DNA of 40,549 nt from Alphaproteobacteria bacterium (GCA_009694135.1 SHVS01000017.1:1-40549); one strand, 5' to 3'. Positions 13,938-24,442 are shown, counted from the first letter of the stretch. The notes: generated from the letters alone by a model not told the origin. Program-made: numbers and translations.

Positions 13938-15242
13938 TTATCCAAGGCGTTTTGGCTGGCGGCGCAGCGCGAGCGAAAGCGCATGCGCCTCCAGCCGCTC
14001 GGCGCGCGCGAGCGTTTCGGCCGCCGGTCCGATCGCCGCCAGCCCCGCGTCCGAGCAGCCGACGAGCGTCGTGCGCTTCATGAAATCGAGCACGCCGAGG
14101 CCCGAGGAAAAACGCGCAGTGCGGCTGGTGGGCAGCACATGATTCGGCCCGGCGACATAATCGCCGACGGCCTCCGGCGTCATCCGGCCAAGAAAGATCG
14201 CGCCGGCATGGCGCACGCGTTTGGCCAGCGCCTCGGCCCCGTCGCAGGCCAGCTCCAGATGCTCGGGGGCGATGCGGTCAATCAAAGCCGGCGCGGCGTC
14301 AAGCGACTTCAGCACGATGATCGCGCCGTGATCGCGCCAGCTCGCGCCGGCAATCGCCGCGCGCGGCAGCGTCCGGAGCAAAGTCTCGATCTCGGCCGCG
14401 ACACGGTCGGCGAATGCGGCGTCGTCGGTCATGAGGATCGCCTGCGCCACGGCGTCATGCTCGGCCTGGGAAAGCAGATCAGCCGCGATCCAGCGCGGGT
14501 CGCAGCCACGGTCGGCCACGACCAGGATTTCCGACGGGCCGGCGATCGAATCGATCCCGACCTGGCCGAACACTTGGCGCTTGGCGGCGGCGACATAGGC
14601 GTTGCCGGGGCCGACGATCTTGTCCACCGGGCGGATGCTTTCGGTGCCAAAGGCGAGCGCCGCGACTGCTTGCGCGCCGCCGATGCGCCACACCTCATCC
14701 ACCCCGGCCAGCCGCGCGGCAGCCAAGACCAGCGGATCGAGCTTCCCATCGGGCGTCGGTACGGTCATGACGACACGCGCCACGCCGGCGACCCTCGCCG
14801 GCACGACATTCATCAACACCGAGGATGGATAAGAGGCGGTGCCGCCGGGAACATACACGCCGACCGAATCGAGCGCGGTCCAGCGCCAGCCAAGCCGCAC
14901 CCCGGCGGCGTCGGTGTAGGACAGATCTTCCGGCCGCTGGCGGGCATGAAATTCCGTGATGCGGCCATGGGCAAAGGCGAGCGCCTTGCGCGCCTCGGCC
15001 GGCGCCGAAGCCTCGGCCGCCGCGATTTCCGCCGGCTCGATGCGCAACGCGCCGGGCGCGAGGTTCAAGCGATCGAAGCGGCGCGTATAGTCGGCGACGG
15101 CGGCGTCGCCGCGCGCGCGCACGCCGGCGATGATTTCGGCGACGCTGGCATCGACGGCGGCCACATCGCCGCGACCGCGGCCAAGAAACGCCGCGAACGC
15201 GTGCTCGAAATCAGGTGCGGCGGCGTCGAGCCTAAGCGGCAT
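13938..15242 (-). CDS. hisD: histidinol dehydrogenase
   Basis: This enzyme catalyses the last two steps of histidine synthesis, NAD-dependent oxidation of L-histidinol to histidine. At 434 aa it is full length. Landmarks are the [23 protein letters not shown] start of the core, the signature region with [16 protein letters not shown], the [11 protein letters not shown] block, [13 protein letters not shown] and the catalytic/zinc segment [10 protein letters not shown], then AGAIFLG and [14 protein letters not shown]. It overlaps the end of hisG by 11 bp. Confidence 0.97.
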   Translation of the reverse strand: MPLRLDAAAPDFEHAFAAFLGRGRGDVAAVDASVAEIIAGVRARGDAAVADYTRRFDRLNLAPGALRIEPAEIAAAEASAPAEARKALAFAHGRITEFHARQRPEDLSYTDAAGVRLGWRWTALDSVGVYVPGGTASYPSSVLMNVVPARVAGVARVVMTVPTPDGKLDPLVLAAARLAGVDEVWRIGGAQAVAALAFGTESIRPVDKIVGPGNAYVAAAKRQVFGQVGIDSIAGPSEILVVADRGCDPRWIAADLLSQAEHDAVAQAILMTDDAAFADRVAAEIETLLRTLPRAAIAGASWRDHGAIIVLKSLDAAPALIDRIAPEHLELACDGAEALAKRVRHAGAIFLGRMTPEAVGDYVAGPNHVLPTSRTARFSSGLGVLDFMKRTTLVGCSDAGLAAIGPAAETLARAERLEAHALSLALRRQPKRLG

Positions 15243-15918
15243 GGCGCGCGTCCGCGACGGCGCGCTCGACCTGGCCGATCAACCGGCCGAGCTCCTCGGC
15301 GCGCGTCTTGAGCGCGGTGCGATTGACCACCAGCCGGGCGCTGCAGCTGAGAATTTCCTCGACCTCGACCAGGCCATTGGCCGCCAGCGTCTCGCCGCTC
15401 TGTGTCAGATCGACGATGCGCTCGCACAGCCCGAGCGACGGGGCGAGTTCGATCGAGCCGTTGAGCTTGATGCATTCGGCCTGGATGCCGCGCCGGGCGA
15501 AATGGCTCTTGGTCAGGTTTGGGTATTTGGTCGCGATGCGAATATGGCTTTCGCGCGCCGGATCCTGTTGGGCCAGCGCCGCCGGCGCGGCGACGATCAG
15601 CCGGCAGCGGCCGATGCCGAGATCGACCGGGGCATACAGCTCCGGGTAGTCGAATTCGCGGATTACGTCGCTGCCGGCCACGCCCAGCGCCGCGGCGCCA
15701 TAGGCGACCAGCGTGGCGACGTCGAAGGAGCGCGCGCGCACGATCTCGACCCCGGCCGACCCGGTCTTGAAACGCAGCTGGCGGGCCGCCGGGTCGGTAA
15801 ATGCCGCCTCGGGGACGATCCCGGCGCGCGCCAAAATCGGCAGCACCTCGGTGAGGATGCGGCCGGCGGGCAGGGCGATCACGATCGAGTCGCTGGCAGG
15901 GGCGGCGTCAGGGCGCAC
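15232..15918 (-). CDS. hisG: ATP phosphoribosyltransferase, short form
   Basis: First step of histidine synthesis: ATP plus PRPP to phosphoribosyl-ATP. The 228-aa protein begins with the catalytic-domain pattern [18 protein letters not shown] and includes [10 protein letters not shown] and RIATKYPN. The PRPP-loop-like segment reads ...[19 protein letters not shown]. It lacks the C-terminal ACT-like regulatory domain of the long form, so by family rule it needs HisZ, which is not in this window. GTG start at 15918. Confidence 0.95.
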   Translation of the reverse strand: MRPDAAPASDSIVIALPAGRILTEVLPILARAGIVPEAAFTDPAARQLRFKTGSAGVEIVRARSFDVATLVAYGAAALGVAGSDVIREFDYPELYAPVDLGIGRCRLIVAAPAALAQQDPARESHIRIATKYPNLTKSHFARRGIQAECIKLNGSIELAPSLGLCERIVDLTQSGETLAANGLVEVEEILSCSARLVVNRTALKTRAEELGRLIGQVERAVADARHAA

Positions 15919-15996
15919 TTGGGTTCATTCCGGCAGTGGCGTGCCGGCAATTTATGCCCAAGCGCCTCACGCTTTACTACCATCCATTGGCTGGGC

Positions 15997-16455
15997 TCAG
16001 TCATGCCTGGGCTGCCACTGGGTCGGCCAGGGCTCGCTTAAGTCTTCGATCCGGGCCTCGATGCGCTCGGCGTTAAGCCGGATCGCGGCACCGCCGGCGA
16101 AGGTGAGCACCAAGGCCTGCCCGCTTGGGCTCGGTTCGACGGCGATCGACAGCAGGTCGAGGAACGGCTTCGCGCCGCTTCGGCCGATGCCGCGGCTCTG
16201 GGTGCTCTCGATCGTCTCGAACACCACGCCGCACAACACCCGCTCGGCCAGGCGCGCGGCGTTCGCGCCAGGCTGTTCGCCCGCGCGCGGGGTCTCCTCC
16301 CAGCGGAAGCGGTTGGCGATGAAGGCGAAGCGGCGCTCGCCCGGCAGGTAGCGTATGTCCTGCGCGGCGACGATCGCGTCCTGCAGGCAGGCGGCGATGA
16401 CCTCAAGGTCGTCCCGGCTTTCGGCGCGAAGCCTGAGCGGTGCGCCTTGGCCCAT
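15997..16455 (-). CDS. DUF2948 family protein
   Basis: A 152-aa protein with the DUF2948 landmarks RAESRDDLEVIAACLQDA, PGERRFAFIANRFRWEE and the LDLLSIAVEP...VLTFAGGAAIRLNAERIEARIED tail (cited in part). The function is unknown. It is located four bases downstream of murA, as in many alphaproteobacteria, implying co-translation with it. Confidence 0.9.
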   Translation of the reverse strand: MGQGAPLRLRAESRDDLEVIAACLQDAIVAAQDIRYLPGERRFAFIANRFRWEETPRAGEQPGANAARLAERVLCGVVFETIESTQSRGIGRSGAKPFLDLLSIAVEPSPSGQALVLTFAGGAAIRLNAERIEARIEDLSEPWPTQWQPRHD

Positions 16456-16458
16456 GCG

Positions 16459-17715
16459 CTAGTCCCTCGAACGCTCGATGCGCGCGCCCACGCCGACCAG
16501 CTTTTCCTCCAGCCGTTCGTAGCCGCGATCGAGGTGATAGATGCGATGCACCACCGTATCGCCATCGGCCACCAGCCCGGCGAGCACGAGCGAAGCGCTG
16601 GCGCGCAGGTCGGAGGCCATCACGTCGGCGCCGGTCAAGCGCTTGACCCCGCGCACCATCGCCGAGGACCCATGCAGGTTGATGTTGGCGCCCATGCGGC
16701 GCAGCTCGGGCACATGCATGAAGCGGTTCTCGAAGATCGTCTCGGTCAGCATCGAGGCGCCGCGCGCGACCGTCATTAAGGCCATGAACTGCGCCTGCAA
16801 ATCGGTGGGAAAACCGGGGAAGGGCTCGGTCATCACATCGATGCCGACCAGCGACCGCTCGGCCGAAACCTGGAAGCCGTTCTCCTCCTTCGTCACCACG
16901 GCGCCGGCCTCGACCAGGCGCTCGGCGAGCGAGTCGATCAGGTCGAGCCGCGTGTTGTCGAGCGACACCGACCCGCCGGTGATCGCGGCGGCGATGGCGA
17001 AAGTGCCGGTCTCGATCCGATCGGCCATAACCGAGTACTTCGCCCCGTGCAGTTGCGGCACGCCCTCGATGCGTAAGGTCTCGGTGCCAGCACCCTTGAT
17101 GCGCGCGCCGAGCGCAACCAGGAGCGCGACCAGATCGGCGATCTCCGGCTCGCGCGCAACGTTGTCGAGCACGGTTTCGCCCTCGGCGAGCGTCGCGGCC
17201 ATGACCAGGTTTTCGGTCGCCCCGACGCTCACCTTGGGGAACACGACATTCGCGCCCTTGAGACCCTTCGGGGCCTTGGCGCGGATATAGCCGCCGGTGA
17301 CCTCGATTTCGGCCCCGAGCTGCTGCAAGCCCTTGATATGCAAATCGACTGGGCGGCTGCCGATGGCGCAGCCACCGGGCAGCGACACCGTCGCTTCACG
17401 GAAGCGGGCGAGCAGCGGGCCGAGCACCAGCACGCTCGCGCGCATCTTGCGCACGATGTCATAGGGCGCGGTGGTGCTGATGATTTTTTCCGCGTTTAAA
17501 CTCGTCGCCCCGTCGCGCGCCTTGATCTCGACCCCATGCTGCCGCAGCAGGGCGGTCATCGAGGCGATGTCGGCGAGGGCGGGCAAATTGGCGAGGGTGA
17601 CCGGCTCCCCGGTCAGCAGCGTTGCCGCCATCAGGGCGAGCCCAGAGTTCTTGCTGCCGCTGATGGGTATCCGGCCGGACAGGCGCTGGCCGCCGGTGAT
17701 GCGTATCTGATCCAT
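16459..17715 (-). CDS. murA: UDP-N-acetylglucosamine 1-carboxyvinyltransferase
   Basis: First committed step of peptidoglycan synthesis: transfer of enolpyruvate from PEP to UDP-GlcNAc. The 418-aa protein shows K22/N23 in ISGSKNSGL. The catalytic cysteine is C116 in [15 protein letters not shown], so it should be fosfomycin sensitive by that criterion. It also has [16 protein letters not shown] and [22 protein letters not shown] near the end. It is the first gene of the minus-strand block running on to DUF2948 and hisGD. Confidence 0.97.
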   Translation of the reverse strand: MDQIRITGGQRLSGRIPISGSKNSGLALMAATLLTGEPVTLANLPALADIASMTALLRQHGVEIKARDGATSLNAEKIISTTAPYDIVRKMRASVLVLGPLLARFREATVSLPGGCAIGSRPVDLHIKGLQQLGAEIEVTGGYIRAKAPKGLKGANVVFPKVSVGATENLVMAATLAEGETVLDNVAREPEIADLVALLVALGARIKGAGTETLRIEGVPQLHGAKYSVMADRIETGTFAIAAAITGGSVSLDNTRLDLIDSLAERLVEAGAVVTKEENGFQVSAERSLVGIDVMTEPFPGFPTDLQAQFMALMTVARGASMLTETIFENRFMHVPELRRMGANINLHGSSAMVRGVKRLTGADVMASDLRASASLVLAGLVADGDTVVHRIYHLDRGYERLEEKLVGVGARIERSRD

Positions 17716-17769
17716 AGGTGCTTTAGCCCCAGGTCTAATCAGTCGATTCCCTGCCGCGATCGAACGGCG

Positions 17770-17988
17770 TCAGGGTGCCTTGTCGCCGGGCGACGTCGCA
17801 AGCCCGGGCGACGTCGCAAGCAACGCGTCCGCGCTCGGATCATCCAGATGCGCGCGCCCACGCGCCTGCGCCTTGCGGCGGCGCAGATTGGCCCGTAGCG
17901 CGGCGGCGCGCCGGTCGAAGGCGGCCTCGGCGCGCGCCTCTCCGGCGGGCGACCGGCGCGGTGGGTGTGCATTAGGCTCGTCCGGCAT
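17770..17988 (-). CDS. small Arg/Ala-rich hypothetical protein (72 aa)
   Basis: From ATG 17988 the frame reads MPDEPNAHPPRRSPAGEARAE, then a helical RRAAALRANLRRRKAQARGRA segment. That resembles short conserved proteins with an 'AALRxNLRRRKAQxRxR' core found next to murA in several alphaproteobacteria. The C-terminus ends in two LATSPG units made by an 18-bp tandem repeat. The function is unknown. An upstream in-frame start at 18027 would add 13 residues. Confidence 0.6.
   Translation of the reverse strand: MPDEPNAHPPRRSPAGEARAEAAFDRRAAALRANLRRRKAQARGRAHLDDPSADALLATSPGLATSPGDKAP
17788..17823. repeat. 18-bp tandem repeat, two copies
   Basis: GGGCGACGTCGCAAGC recurs with an 18-bp period (17788 and 17806). 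It lies at the 3' end of the small murA-adjacent gene and encodes LATSPG twice. Confidence 0.85.
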
Positions 17989-18178
17989 GGCGCGGCAACA
18001 GATGAGCGGAAGCGTCGCCCGCGTCAAGCGTGTCCGGGTTGTCAGCAGGAAGCAAGCCGTGCGATAAGCCCGGCCCGGAGCAGGGTCGCATCACGGCCAA
18101 GGGCCTGTCACGCGGCTCCCGCTCGGGATCCAAGGTTTCGCGGCATGATCCGGCCGTGCTTGCCGGGTGATGCCCTGT

Positions 18179-18253
18179 GCCGCCGTAGCTCAGTGGTAGA
18201 GCACGTCATTGGTAATGACGGGGTCGGGTGTTCAATCCACCCCGGCGGCACCA
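18179..18253 (+). tRNA. tRNA-Thr (GGT)
   Basis: Acceptor GCCGCCG/CGGCGGC, anticodon stem CGTCA/TGACG enclosing loop TTGGTAA (anticodon GGT), T-loop TTCAATC and encoded CCA give a complete cloverleaf. Confidence 0.97.
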
Positions 18254-18541
18254 GTTTTCTTGCGCGCATTCAAGCGCAGGGGCGGGGCGGCGGCGTCGCT
18301 CCGCCTCCGCCCTGGACAGCAACAGAACAAGAACACGCGCCATCCTCCTGGGCAAAACCGGGGCAGATGTTCGCACGAGCCCTAAGTCTTAGTTCGGGGA
18401 CTGGCGGAGGCAAGCGCTACAAGAACGCGCCATCCAAAAACCATGACGCCGTGCCCGGGGCATTTTCTCTGGACACGGCGCCGAGGCGATAAGTGCGGAA
18501 AGACTTCCGCAGTCGCTAGACTTAGGCAGCTATCGCAACTG
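18254..18541. other. intergenic stretch with no gene seen
   Basis: 288 bp between tRNA-Thr and the small secreted protein. I see no coding frame with a credible start, no clear terminator and no repeat. Confidence 0.5.
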
Positions 18542-18856
18542 CTATTGCAGGGCGATGTTGCTGCACTTATTGCCGTTATTCGCTTCCGCACCTGGCTGAC
18601 CTGCTCCAGCTCCAGTGTACGAGAACGCAACGTTTCTGCCGGTCGCAAGAGTCGGCGGCACCGAGACGCTCGCATCGATCGTGCAGCCCAGCTTCGTGAA
18701 GGGCTCAGACAGGCCCAACTGCACGGTCATGACCCGTGTGGTCGAGTTGTAGGACAGGAACTTGGATCCGTTCGCAAGCGGAAAAAGGTCAACGGCAAAG
18801 GCCGCGCCGGAAACCAGCAGCGTTGCCGCTAGCACAGCGCCGAAAAGTTGCTTCAT
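18542..18856 (-). CDS. small secreted protein of unknown function
   Basis: A 104-aa protein with a clear signal peptide (MKQLFGAVLAATLLVSGAAFA, cleavage likely after residue 21) and a mature part of about 83 residues. The mature part holds two cysteines (GCTID and NKCSN), which could form one disulfide in the periplasm. The sequence is rich in Ser, Thr, Gly and Asn, like small beta-rich exported proteins. I do not recognise a family. It is monocistronic as far as can be seen. Confidence 0.65.
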   Translation of the reverse strand: MKQLFGAVLAATLLVSGAAFAVDLFPLANGSKFLSYNSTTRVMTVQLGLSEPFTKLGCTIDASVSVPPTLATGRNVAFSYTGAGAGQPGAEANNGNKCSNIALQ

Positions 18857-18990
18857 GGCTCCCTCATCGCATTGATGTGTTTTCTAAACGGCGCCGCGGG
18901 CCGTTCGGTTTGCGGTAAAAATTGCTTGCCACGGCAGTGGCGGCACGTATTCACCAGCGGGTCCGGGTGCCCAGAATCGCCCGGCGGTGC

Positions 18991-20709
18991 TTATTCGGCG
19001 GCGGCGCCTTGTTGGCGCTGCCAGGCGGACAAGGTGGCGTGCGCGGCGACGGCGCGCGCCAATTCGCCCGGCTCCATGTTGGGGCGCGTGCCCTGGAGTC
19101 GGCGCAACCGTAGATAGATCCAGGCGAAGCGACTCGGCTCGAGATCGAGCGCGCGGCACAGAACGGCGAGTTCACCCCCGGCTTGCGCTGCCAGCATCGG
19201 ACGCACCCGATCGATGGACAGGCCGGTGATCTCGGCCAGCATGGCGAGAAAGCGCTCGAGGTCGCCGGCGCGCAGCGGGTCGGCGAGTTTCTGCGGCGTC
19301 GGCGCTTCTGGGGTTTCCGGAGCAGCCGGCTCCGCCACCATGACGACCGGTTCGGCCGCTGCGGCGATCGGCTTGACGGTCTCGGCCTTGGCGTCTTCCG
19401 CCTCCGCCGCAGTGACGGCCTCTTCGATATGGCTCGATTCGAATTTGGCGCGCAGCGTCGCGCGCAGTGATTCATCGACCCAGTCGTACAGGCGCTACGC
19501 CAGCTGCGGCGAAAGATCGGGCCGGCGCGCCAAGGGCTCGCGATAGCTCTCGACGACGCGCGCGGAGTCGACGATGCGCGCCATCGTCTCCTCGGCGAGG
19601 CGCGCGCCGCGGTTACGTAGGAGCGCAACGACCACATCGACCTTTTCGGTGCGCACCAGGGCCGCGGCGAGCGCGGCGCTCAAGACCCGCCGCTGGGCGA
19701 TCGCCCGCTGATGCTGCGACCCCAGCCGCTGTATGAGATCGAGCAGCATCGGCTCTTGCAGGACCGGGCTGTTTTTCAAAACCGGCTCGGCGACGGCGAA
19801 GCTGTCGGAGGCGAAGGCGGCGATCAGATCGCGCGTCGCGTCCGGCTTGGCGGACATTTTCAGCGCCCAGCGCCGTCGCAGCCCGGGGTCGAAGGACTCC
19901 ATCACCTTCGCGAGGAAATCGGGCGCCACATTCGGGGCCTCGCCCGCTGGGGCGGCTGCCGGTCGGATCGGAGCGGCTAGGGCGAGAATGCGCTTCATCT
20001 GCCGCGCTTCGCGCGTTTTGCGCTGGCCGAACAACGCGGCCATCAGGGCGAGCAGCAGCAGAGTTGCGAAAGCAGGCGCGAGATTACGCGGCCCAATCCG
20101 CATGACGAGCGCGTCGAGGGCGGCGAGCGCCTCGTCGCCGAGCACTTTGATGCGGACCCAGCCGGCGGAAATGCGCTCCCAGGTCTTCGTGACCAGATCG
20201 CCGTCACTGGTTTCGCGCAGGCGTTCGATCTCGCGTTGCTGGGCGGCGATGGTCGTGCGCAGTTCTTCGATACGCGCCTCCAGCCGCGCGGCCTCGGGCG
20301 AGGCGGGCGTGAGCAGCATCGGCGCCGTTGCGGCGGCTGGGCGCTGATCGATGGGCGTTATGGGGGCAGCAGTCGCGCGCGGCTCGGGCGGAACAACCGC
20401 CGGCACGGGCGACAGGGGTAGGGCGAGATCCTGCGGAGGGGCTAGAGTTAGAGGGGCTAGAGTTAGCGGGGCTAGAGTTAATGGCGCCGCCACACTTTCC
20501 GCCGGCGGCGCGCCCGGCGCGCCCTCCTCTGCGGGAAGGGGCGTCTGGTCCAGCGGTTCGGCGCGCGTTGCCTCCGCCGGAGGTGGGGCAGCGCGTTCCG
20601 CCTCGGCGGGCGCGGCGGGGATCGGCAAGACACAGGCAATGGCCACGGCGAAGCTGGCCGCATGCCAAAGCGGCCCCCGCCACGCGCGATGTCGTCGCCG
20701 AGTCGCCAT
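18991..20709 (-). pseudogene. DUF2336 membrane protein with in-frame TAG
   Basis: A 404-codon frame from ATG 20709 ends at TAG (19495-19497), but the same frame continues open as RLYDWVDESLRATLRAKFE and on to 18991, giving about 572 aa in all. N-terminus: a signal-like hydrophobic helix, a Pro/Ala-rich stretch with LTLAP repeated three times, a coiled coil (EAARLEARIEELRTTIAAQQ, about 138-157) and a membrane helix (LAPAFATLLLLALMAALFG). A DUF2336 alpha-helical domain follows, with the family-typical 'VAEPVLKNSPVLQEPMLLDLI' region, 'QRAIAQRR' and 'ESYREPLARRPDLSPQL'. DUF2336 proteins are largely alphaproteobacterial and of unknown function. The TAG probably replaces GAG, CAG or AAG. A truncated 404-aa product keeps most of the domain. 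Confidence 0.75.
20438..20482. repeat. 15-bp tandem repeat, three copies
   Basis: GGGGCTAGAGTTA plus two variable bases occurs three times in a row. It encodes the LTLAP repeats in the Pro-rich linker of the DUF2336 protein. Confidence 0.9.
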
Positions 20710-20797
20710 TTAACCCCCTTGACGCAATATCGGCGGAACGGCCGGCGGACAAGCGCAAATCACCGCAAGCGGGCGCGGACGCTTTGCGGCGGGTTCC

Positions 20798-20826
20798 TTG
20801 ACTTGCCACCGGACGGTCGGTAGAGA
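20798..20826 (+). promoter_or_regulatory. promoter of tRNA-Asp
   Basis: TTGACT (20798-20803) and TAGAGA (20821-20826) are separated by 17 bp and end about 50 bp upstream of tRNA-Asp, a good sigma-70-type arrangement. Confidence 0.5.
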
Positions 20827-20877
20827 CTGCAACCCCGTGCTCGCGCCGACTTTTCGGCTCGCATGGGTGCGACCCGC

Positions 20878-20954
<77 letters not shown>

Positions 20955-21020
20955 TTTTCGCGTAATTATAAGCTAGCACGGAGGTTTACGCGGCGTTTGC
21001 GCGCAGCCGGCGCGCGAGTC

Positions 21021-21048
21021 TTGCACGCCTCTCCCACGCGCCTATAGT
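21021..21048 (+). promoter_or_regulatory. likely promoter of the nuo operon
   Basis: TTGCAC (21021-21026), a 16-bp spacer and TATAGT (21043-21048) lie 115 bp upstream of nuoA, in the leader between tRNA-Asp and the first gene. Confidence 0.5.
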
Positions 21049-21163
21049 TAATCCTGGCCGTTTGCGCTTTGCGCGCGCGGCGAGAGACGATTTACGCGAC
21101 CGCTGAGCGACAAGCCGGGGACTAAAACGGCAAGCCAGCGGACAGGGGAGGCCAACGGAGGCG

Positions 21164-21529
21164 ATGGACCAGCTTCTCGCCGAATATCTGCCGATTCTGG
21201 TCTTCCTGGCGATCGCCGCCGGGTTGTCCTGCGTTTTGGTGGCGGCCAGCGCGCTGATCGCCAAGCAGCGACCCGACCCGGACAAGGGCTCCGCCTATGA
21301 ATGCGGTTTTCCGGCGCTCGGCGACGCGCGCGCTAAATTCGACGTGCGCTATTACCTGGTCGCGATCCTGTTCATTATCTTCGACCTTGAGGTCGCGTTT
21401 TTGTTTCCATGGGCGGTGTCGCTTGGCGCCATCGGCTTGTTCGGCTTCTGGTCGATGATGCTGTTCCTGGCCATCCTCACGGTCGGCTTCGTCTATGAGT
21501 GGCGCAAAGGAGCGCTCGAATGGGATTAG
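21164..21529 (+). CDS. nuoA: NADH-quinone oxidoreductase subunit A
   Basis: Membrane-arm subunit of complex I, which couples NADH oxidation to proton pumping in the inner membrane. The 121-aa protein has three membrane helices. The conserved loop region [29 protein letters not shown] is present (cited in part: SAYECGF and [10 protein letters not shown]), as are the acidic [11 protein letters not shown] segment and the C-terminal [16 protein letters not shown] lies four bases upstream of the ATG. It is the first gene of a complete 14-gene nuo run; its stop overlaps nuoB. Confidence 0.97.
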   Translation: MDQLLAEYLPILVFLAIAAGLSCVLVAASALIAKQRPDPDKGSAYECGFPALGDARAKFDVRYYLVAILFIIFDLEVAFLFPWAVSLGAIGLFGFWSMMLFLAILTVGFVYEWRKGALEWD

Positions 21530-22068
21530 TCGCGCCGCAATCCGCCCTTGCCGGAGCGGGTGGGGTGCCGGCGCATAACCCTTTGCTCGACGCGGCGGTC
21601 GAGGAGATCACCGGCCGTGGTTTCATGGTCACCCAGCTCGACAGCTTGGTCGGCTGGGCGCGCGCCGGCTCGCTGTGGCCGATGAGCTTCGGACTCGCCT
21701 GTTGCGCGGTCGAGATGATGCAGACCGCGTGCTCGCGCTACGATCTCGACCGTTTCGGCGTGATCTTCCGCCCCAGCCCGCGCCAATCGGACGTGATGAT
21801 TGTCGCCGGCACGTTGTGCAACAAGATGGCCCCGGCGCTGCGCCGCGTTTACGACCAGATGGCCGAGCCGCGCTGGGTCATCTCCATGGGCTCCTGCGCC
21901 AATGGCGGCGGCTATTATCACTATTCCTATTCGGTCGTGCGCGGCTGCGACCGCATCGTGCCGGTCGATGTCTATGTGCCCGGCTGCCCGCCGACCGCCG
22001 AGGCGTTGCTTTATGGCATCCTGCTGTTGCAGCGGAAGATCCGCCGCACCACCACGATCGCCCGCTAA
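21520..22068 (+). CDS. nuoB: NADH-quinone oxidoreductase subunit B (cluster N2)
   Basis: This peripheral-arm subunit carries the terminal 4Fe-4S cluster N2 that hands electrons to quinone. In the 182-aa protein the ligands are visible: the tandem C61-C62 in [11 protein letters not shown]126 in MGSCANGG and C156 in [10 protein letters not shown]. The ATG at 21520 lies inside the nuoA 3' end with AGGAG upstream and starts the usual short N-terminus; an upstream in-frame start would add seven residues. Confidence 0.97.
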   Translation: MGLVAPQSALAGAGGVPAHNPLLDAAVEEITGRGFMVTQLDSLVGWARAGSLWPMSFGLACCAVEMMQTACSRYDLDRFGVIFRPSPRQSDVMIVAGTLCNKMAPALRRVYDQMAEPRWVISMGSCANGGGYYHYSYSVVRGCDRIVPVDVYVPGCPPTAEALLYGILLLQRKIRRTTTIAR

Positions 22069-22083
22069 CGCCCCGCGCGCCCG

Positions 22084-22680
22084 ATGAACGACGTCCTCAC
22101 CGAATTGGCTGAAGGCATCAGCGTGAAGCTGCGCCAGGATGTCGTCGCGCATGACATCAGGCTCGGCGAGCTGTGCCTGGAAGCCAGTGCCGAGGCGATC
22201 GTGCGCGTGCTGACCTATCTGCGCGACGATTCGGCCTGCCAGTTCAAGCAGCTGGTCGATTTGGCCGGAGTCGATTATCCCGGCCGCGCGCCGCGTTTCG
22301 AGATCGTCTATAATCTTCTCAGCCTGCGCCACAACCAGCGCATCCGGGTGAAGATCAAGGCCGATGAGGGCGCGCCGGTGCCTAGCGTCACGCGCGTCTT
22401 CCGTGGTGCCGGCTGGTACGAGCGCGAGGCCTGGGATTTATACGGCATCCCCTTCGCCGATCATCCCGATTTGCGCCGGATCCTCACCGACTACGGCTTC
22501 GAAGGCCATCCCTTGCGCAAGGATTTCCCGCTCACCGGTTATGTCGAGCTGCGCTATGACGAGACCGAAAAGCGCGTCGTCTATGAGCCGGTGAAGCTCA
22601 CCCAGGATTTCCGCACATTCGATTTCGTCAGCCCGTGGGAAGGCATGAACCTGCCCGGCGACGAGAAGGCGCGCAGCTGA
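22084..22680 (+). CDS. nuoC: NADH-quinone oxidoreductase subunit C (30 kDa)
   Basis: The 198-aa hydrophilic subunit binds NuoD in the connecting module of complex I. Family markers are [15 protein letters not shown], the signature [22 protein letters not shown] and the [14 protein letters not shown] motif. It is separate from NuoD, as usual in alphaproteobacteria. The stop overlaps the nuoD start as TGATG. Confidence 0.96.
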   Translation: MNDVLTELAEGISVKLRQDVVAHDIRLGELCLEASAEAIVRVLTYLRDDSACQFKQLVDLAGVDYPGRAPRFEIVYNLLSLRHNQRIRVKIKADEGAPVPSVTRVFRGAGWYEREAWDLYGIPFADHPDLRRILTDYGFEGHPLRKDFPLTGYVELRYDETEKRVVYEPVKLTQDFRTFDFVSPWEGMNLPGDEKARS

Positions 22681-23858
22681 TGGCCGACATCAGTATCAAG
22701 AACCTAACTATGAACTTCGGTCCGCAACATCCTGCTGCGCATGGAGTTTTACGCCTTGTGCTGGAGATGGACGGCGAGGTGGTCGAGCGGGCGGATCCGC
22801 ATATCGGCTTGCTCCATCGCGGCACCGAGAAGCTGATCGAGTACAAGACCTATCTGCAAGCGGTGCCCTATTTCGACCGGCTCGATTACGTCGCGCCGAT
22901 GTGCCAGGAGCACACCTTCGCGCTGGCGGTCGAAAAACTGCTCGGCATCGAAGCGCCGCAGCGCGCTCAGTATTTGCGTGTGCTGTTCGCGGAACTCTCG
23001 CGGCTGCTCAACCACATTCTCAATGTCACCACTTACGCGATGGACGTCGGCGCGATGACGCCGATCCTGTGGGGCTTCGAGGAACGCGAGCGGCTGATGG
23101 AGTTCCATGAGCAGGCCTCGGGCGCGCGGCTGCATGCGGCCTTCTTCCGCCCGGGCGGGGTGCATCAAGACACGCCGCAGAAGACGCTCGACGAGCTTGC
23201 AGCGTACCTCGAGCAATTTCTAAAGTTCGTCGATGAAACCGAAGGCCTGCTTACTGAAAATCGAATTTTCAAGCAGCGCACGGTGGATATCGGCATTATC
23301 ACCGCCGAGCAGGCGCAGAATTGGGGCTTGTCGGGGCCGGTCTTGCGCGCCTCGGGCGTCGCGTGGGATTTGCGCAAGGCGCAGCCCTACGACGTCTATG
23401 CCGACATGGATTTCGACCTGCCGGTCGGCAAAACCGGCGATTGCTATGCGCGCTACCTGGTGCGGATCGAGGAGATGCGCCAAAGCGTACGCATCATGCG
23501 CCAATGTTTGCAGGCGATGCCAAAAGGCCCGGTGATGGTCGAAAACGCGCGCATCGCTCCGCCGCTGCGCGCGGAGATGAAACGCTCGATGGAAGCGCTC
23601 ATCAACCACTTCAAGCTGTTCACCGAGGGCTATCACGTCCCCGCCGGCGAAACCTACACCGCGACCGAGGCGCCCAAGGGCGAGTTCGGCGTGTATCTGG
23701 TCGCCGACGGCTCCAACCGGCCGTATCGCTGCAAGATTCGCGCGCCAGGCTATCCCGCGTTGCAGGCGCTGGAGTTCATGGCCAAGGGGCATATGCTCGC
23801 GGATATTCCGGCGATCATCGGCAGTCTCGACATCGTGTTCGGGGAAATCGACCGATGA
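22680..23858 (+). CDS. nuoD: NADH-quinone oxidoreductase subunit D (49 kDa)
   Basis: The 392-aa subunit forms the quinone site with NuoB. It starts [29 protein letters not shown] (cited in part: [11 protein letters not shown]), containing the His of the quinone pocket. It includes [16 protein letters not shown] and [11 protein letters not shown], ends ...[18 protein letters not shown], and is related to hydrogenase large subunits without the nickel cysteines. The start at 22680 overlaps the nuoC stop; an upstream frame at 22635 is not needed. Confidence 0.97.
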   Translation: MADISIKNLTMNFGPQHPAAHGVLRLVLEMDGEVVERADPHIGLLHRGTEKLIEYKTYLQAVPYFDRLDYVAPMCQEHTFALAVEKLLGIEAPQRAQYLRVLFAELSRLLNHILNVTTYAMDVGAMTPILWGFEERERLMEFHEQASGARLHAAFFRPGGVHQDTPQKTLDELAAYLEQFLKFVDETEGLLTENRIFKQRTVDIGIITAEQAQNWGLSGPVLRASGVAWDLRKAQPYDVYADMDFDLPVGKTGDCYARYLVRIEEMRQSVRIMRQCLQAMPKGPVMVENARIAPPLRAEMKRSMEALINHFKLFTEGYHVPAGETYTATEAPKGEFGVYLVADGSNRPYRCKIRAPGYPALQALEFMAKGHMLADIPAIIGSLDIVFGEIDR

Positions 23859-24442
23859 GCCAGTCGCACACGCACACGCATCCGCACGCGCCGTTTTCCT
23901 TCACGCCCGCGAACCGAAAACTGGCGGAGGAAATCATCGCCCGCTATCCGCAGGGACGCGAAGCGAGCGCGGTCCTGCCGCTGCTCGACTTGGCGCAGCG
24001 GCAGTGCGGTAATTGGCTGCCGCAGACAGCGATCGAGCATGTCGCCGAAGTTCTCGACCTGGCGCCGATCCGCGTGCTGGAAGTCGCGAGCTTTTACACC
24101 ATGTTCAACCGCAAGCCGGTTGGGCGCGCCTTCGTGCAACTGTGCCGCACGACGCCGTGCTGGCTGCGCGGTTCGGAGGAGTTGGTCGCGACCTATAAGC
24201 GCATCACCGACTGCGGGCCGCGCGCGACCACGCCCGACGGCGTCTTCACGCTGCTTGAGGTTGAATGCCTCGGCGCCTGCAGCAACGCGCCGGTGGTGCA
24301 GATCAACGACGATTTTTATGAGGACCTGACGGCGGAAAGCTTCGCCGAGGTGCTGGAAGCCTTCAAGCGCGGCGAGAAGCCGAAAGCCGGGTCGCAGATC
24401 GGGCGCGTCAGCTCCGAGCCTCTCGGCCGGGATGGCGAGTGA
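23855..24442 (+). CDS. nuoE: NADH-quinone oxidoreductase subunit E (24 kDa, 2Fe-2S N1a)
   Basis: The 195-aa thioredoxin-like subunit carries cluster N1a. Ligands C97 and C102 are in [11 protein letters not shown] and C138 and C142 in [11 protein letters not shown]. It is part of the NADH-dehydrogenase module with NuoF and NuoG. The ATG overlaps the nuoD stop (ATGA). The N-terminus [12 protein letters not shown] holds four histidines in twelve residues, an extension that could bind metal but has no known role. Confidence 0.96.
   Translation: MSQSHTHTHPHAPFSFTPANRKLAEEIIARYPQGREASAVLPLLDLAQRQCGNWLPQTAIEHVAEVLDLAPIRVLEVASFYTMFNRKPVGRAFVQLCRTTPCWLRGSEELVATYKRITDCGPRATTPDGVFTLLEVECLGACSNAPVVQINDDFYEDLTAESFAEVLEAFKRGEKPKAGSQIGRVSSEPLGRDGE

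Noticed and set aside
17788-17823. Short repeats as a CRISPR array
   Set aside because: Only two 18-bp units directly abutting with no spacers, inside a coding frame.
20438-20482. Triple 15-bp repeat as a regulatory iteron array
   Set aside because: It lies within the DUF2336 coding frame with a period divisible by three and encodes LTLAP repeats.
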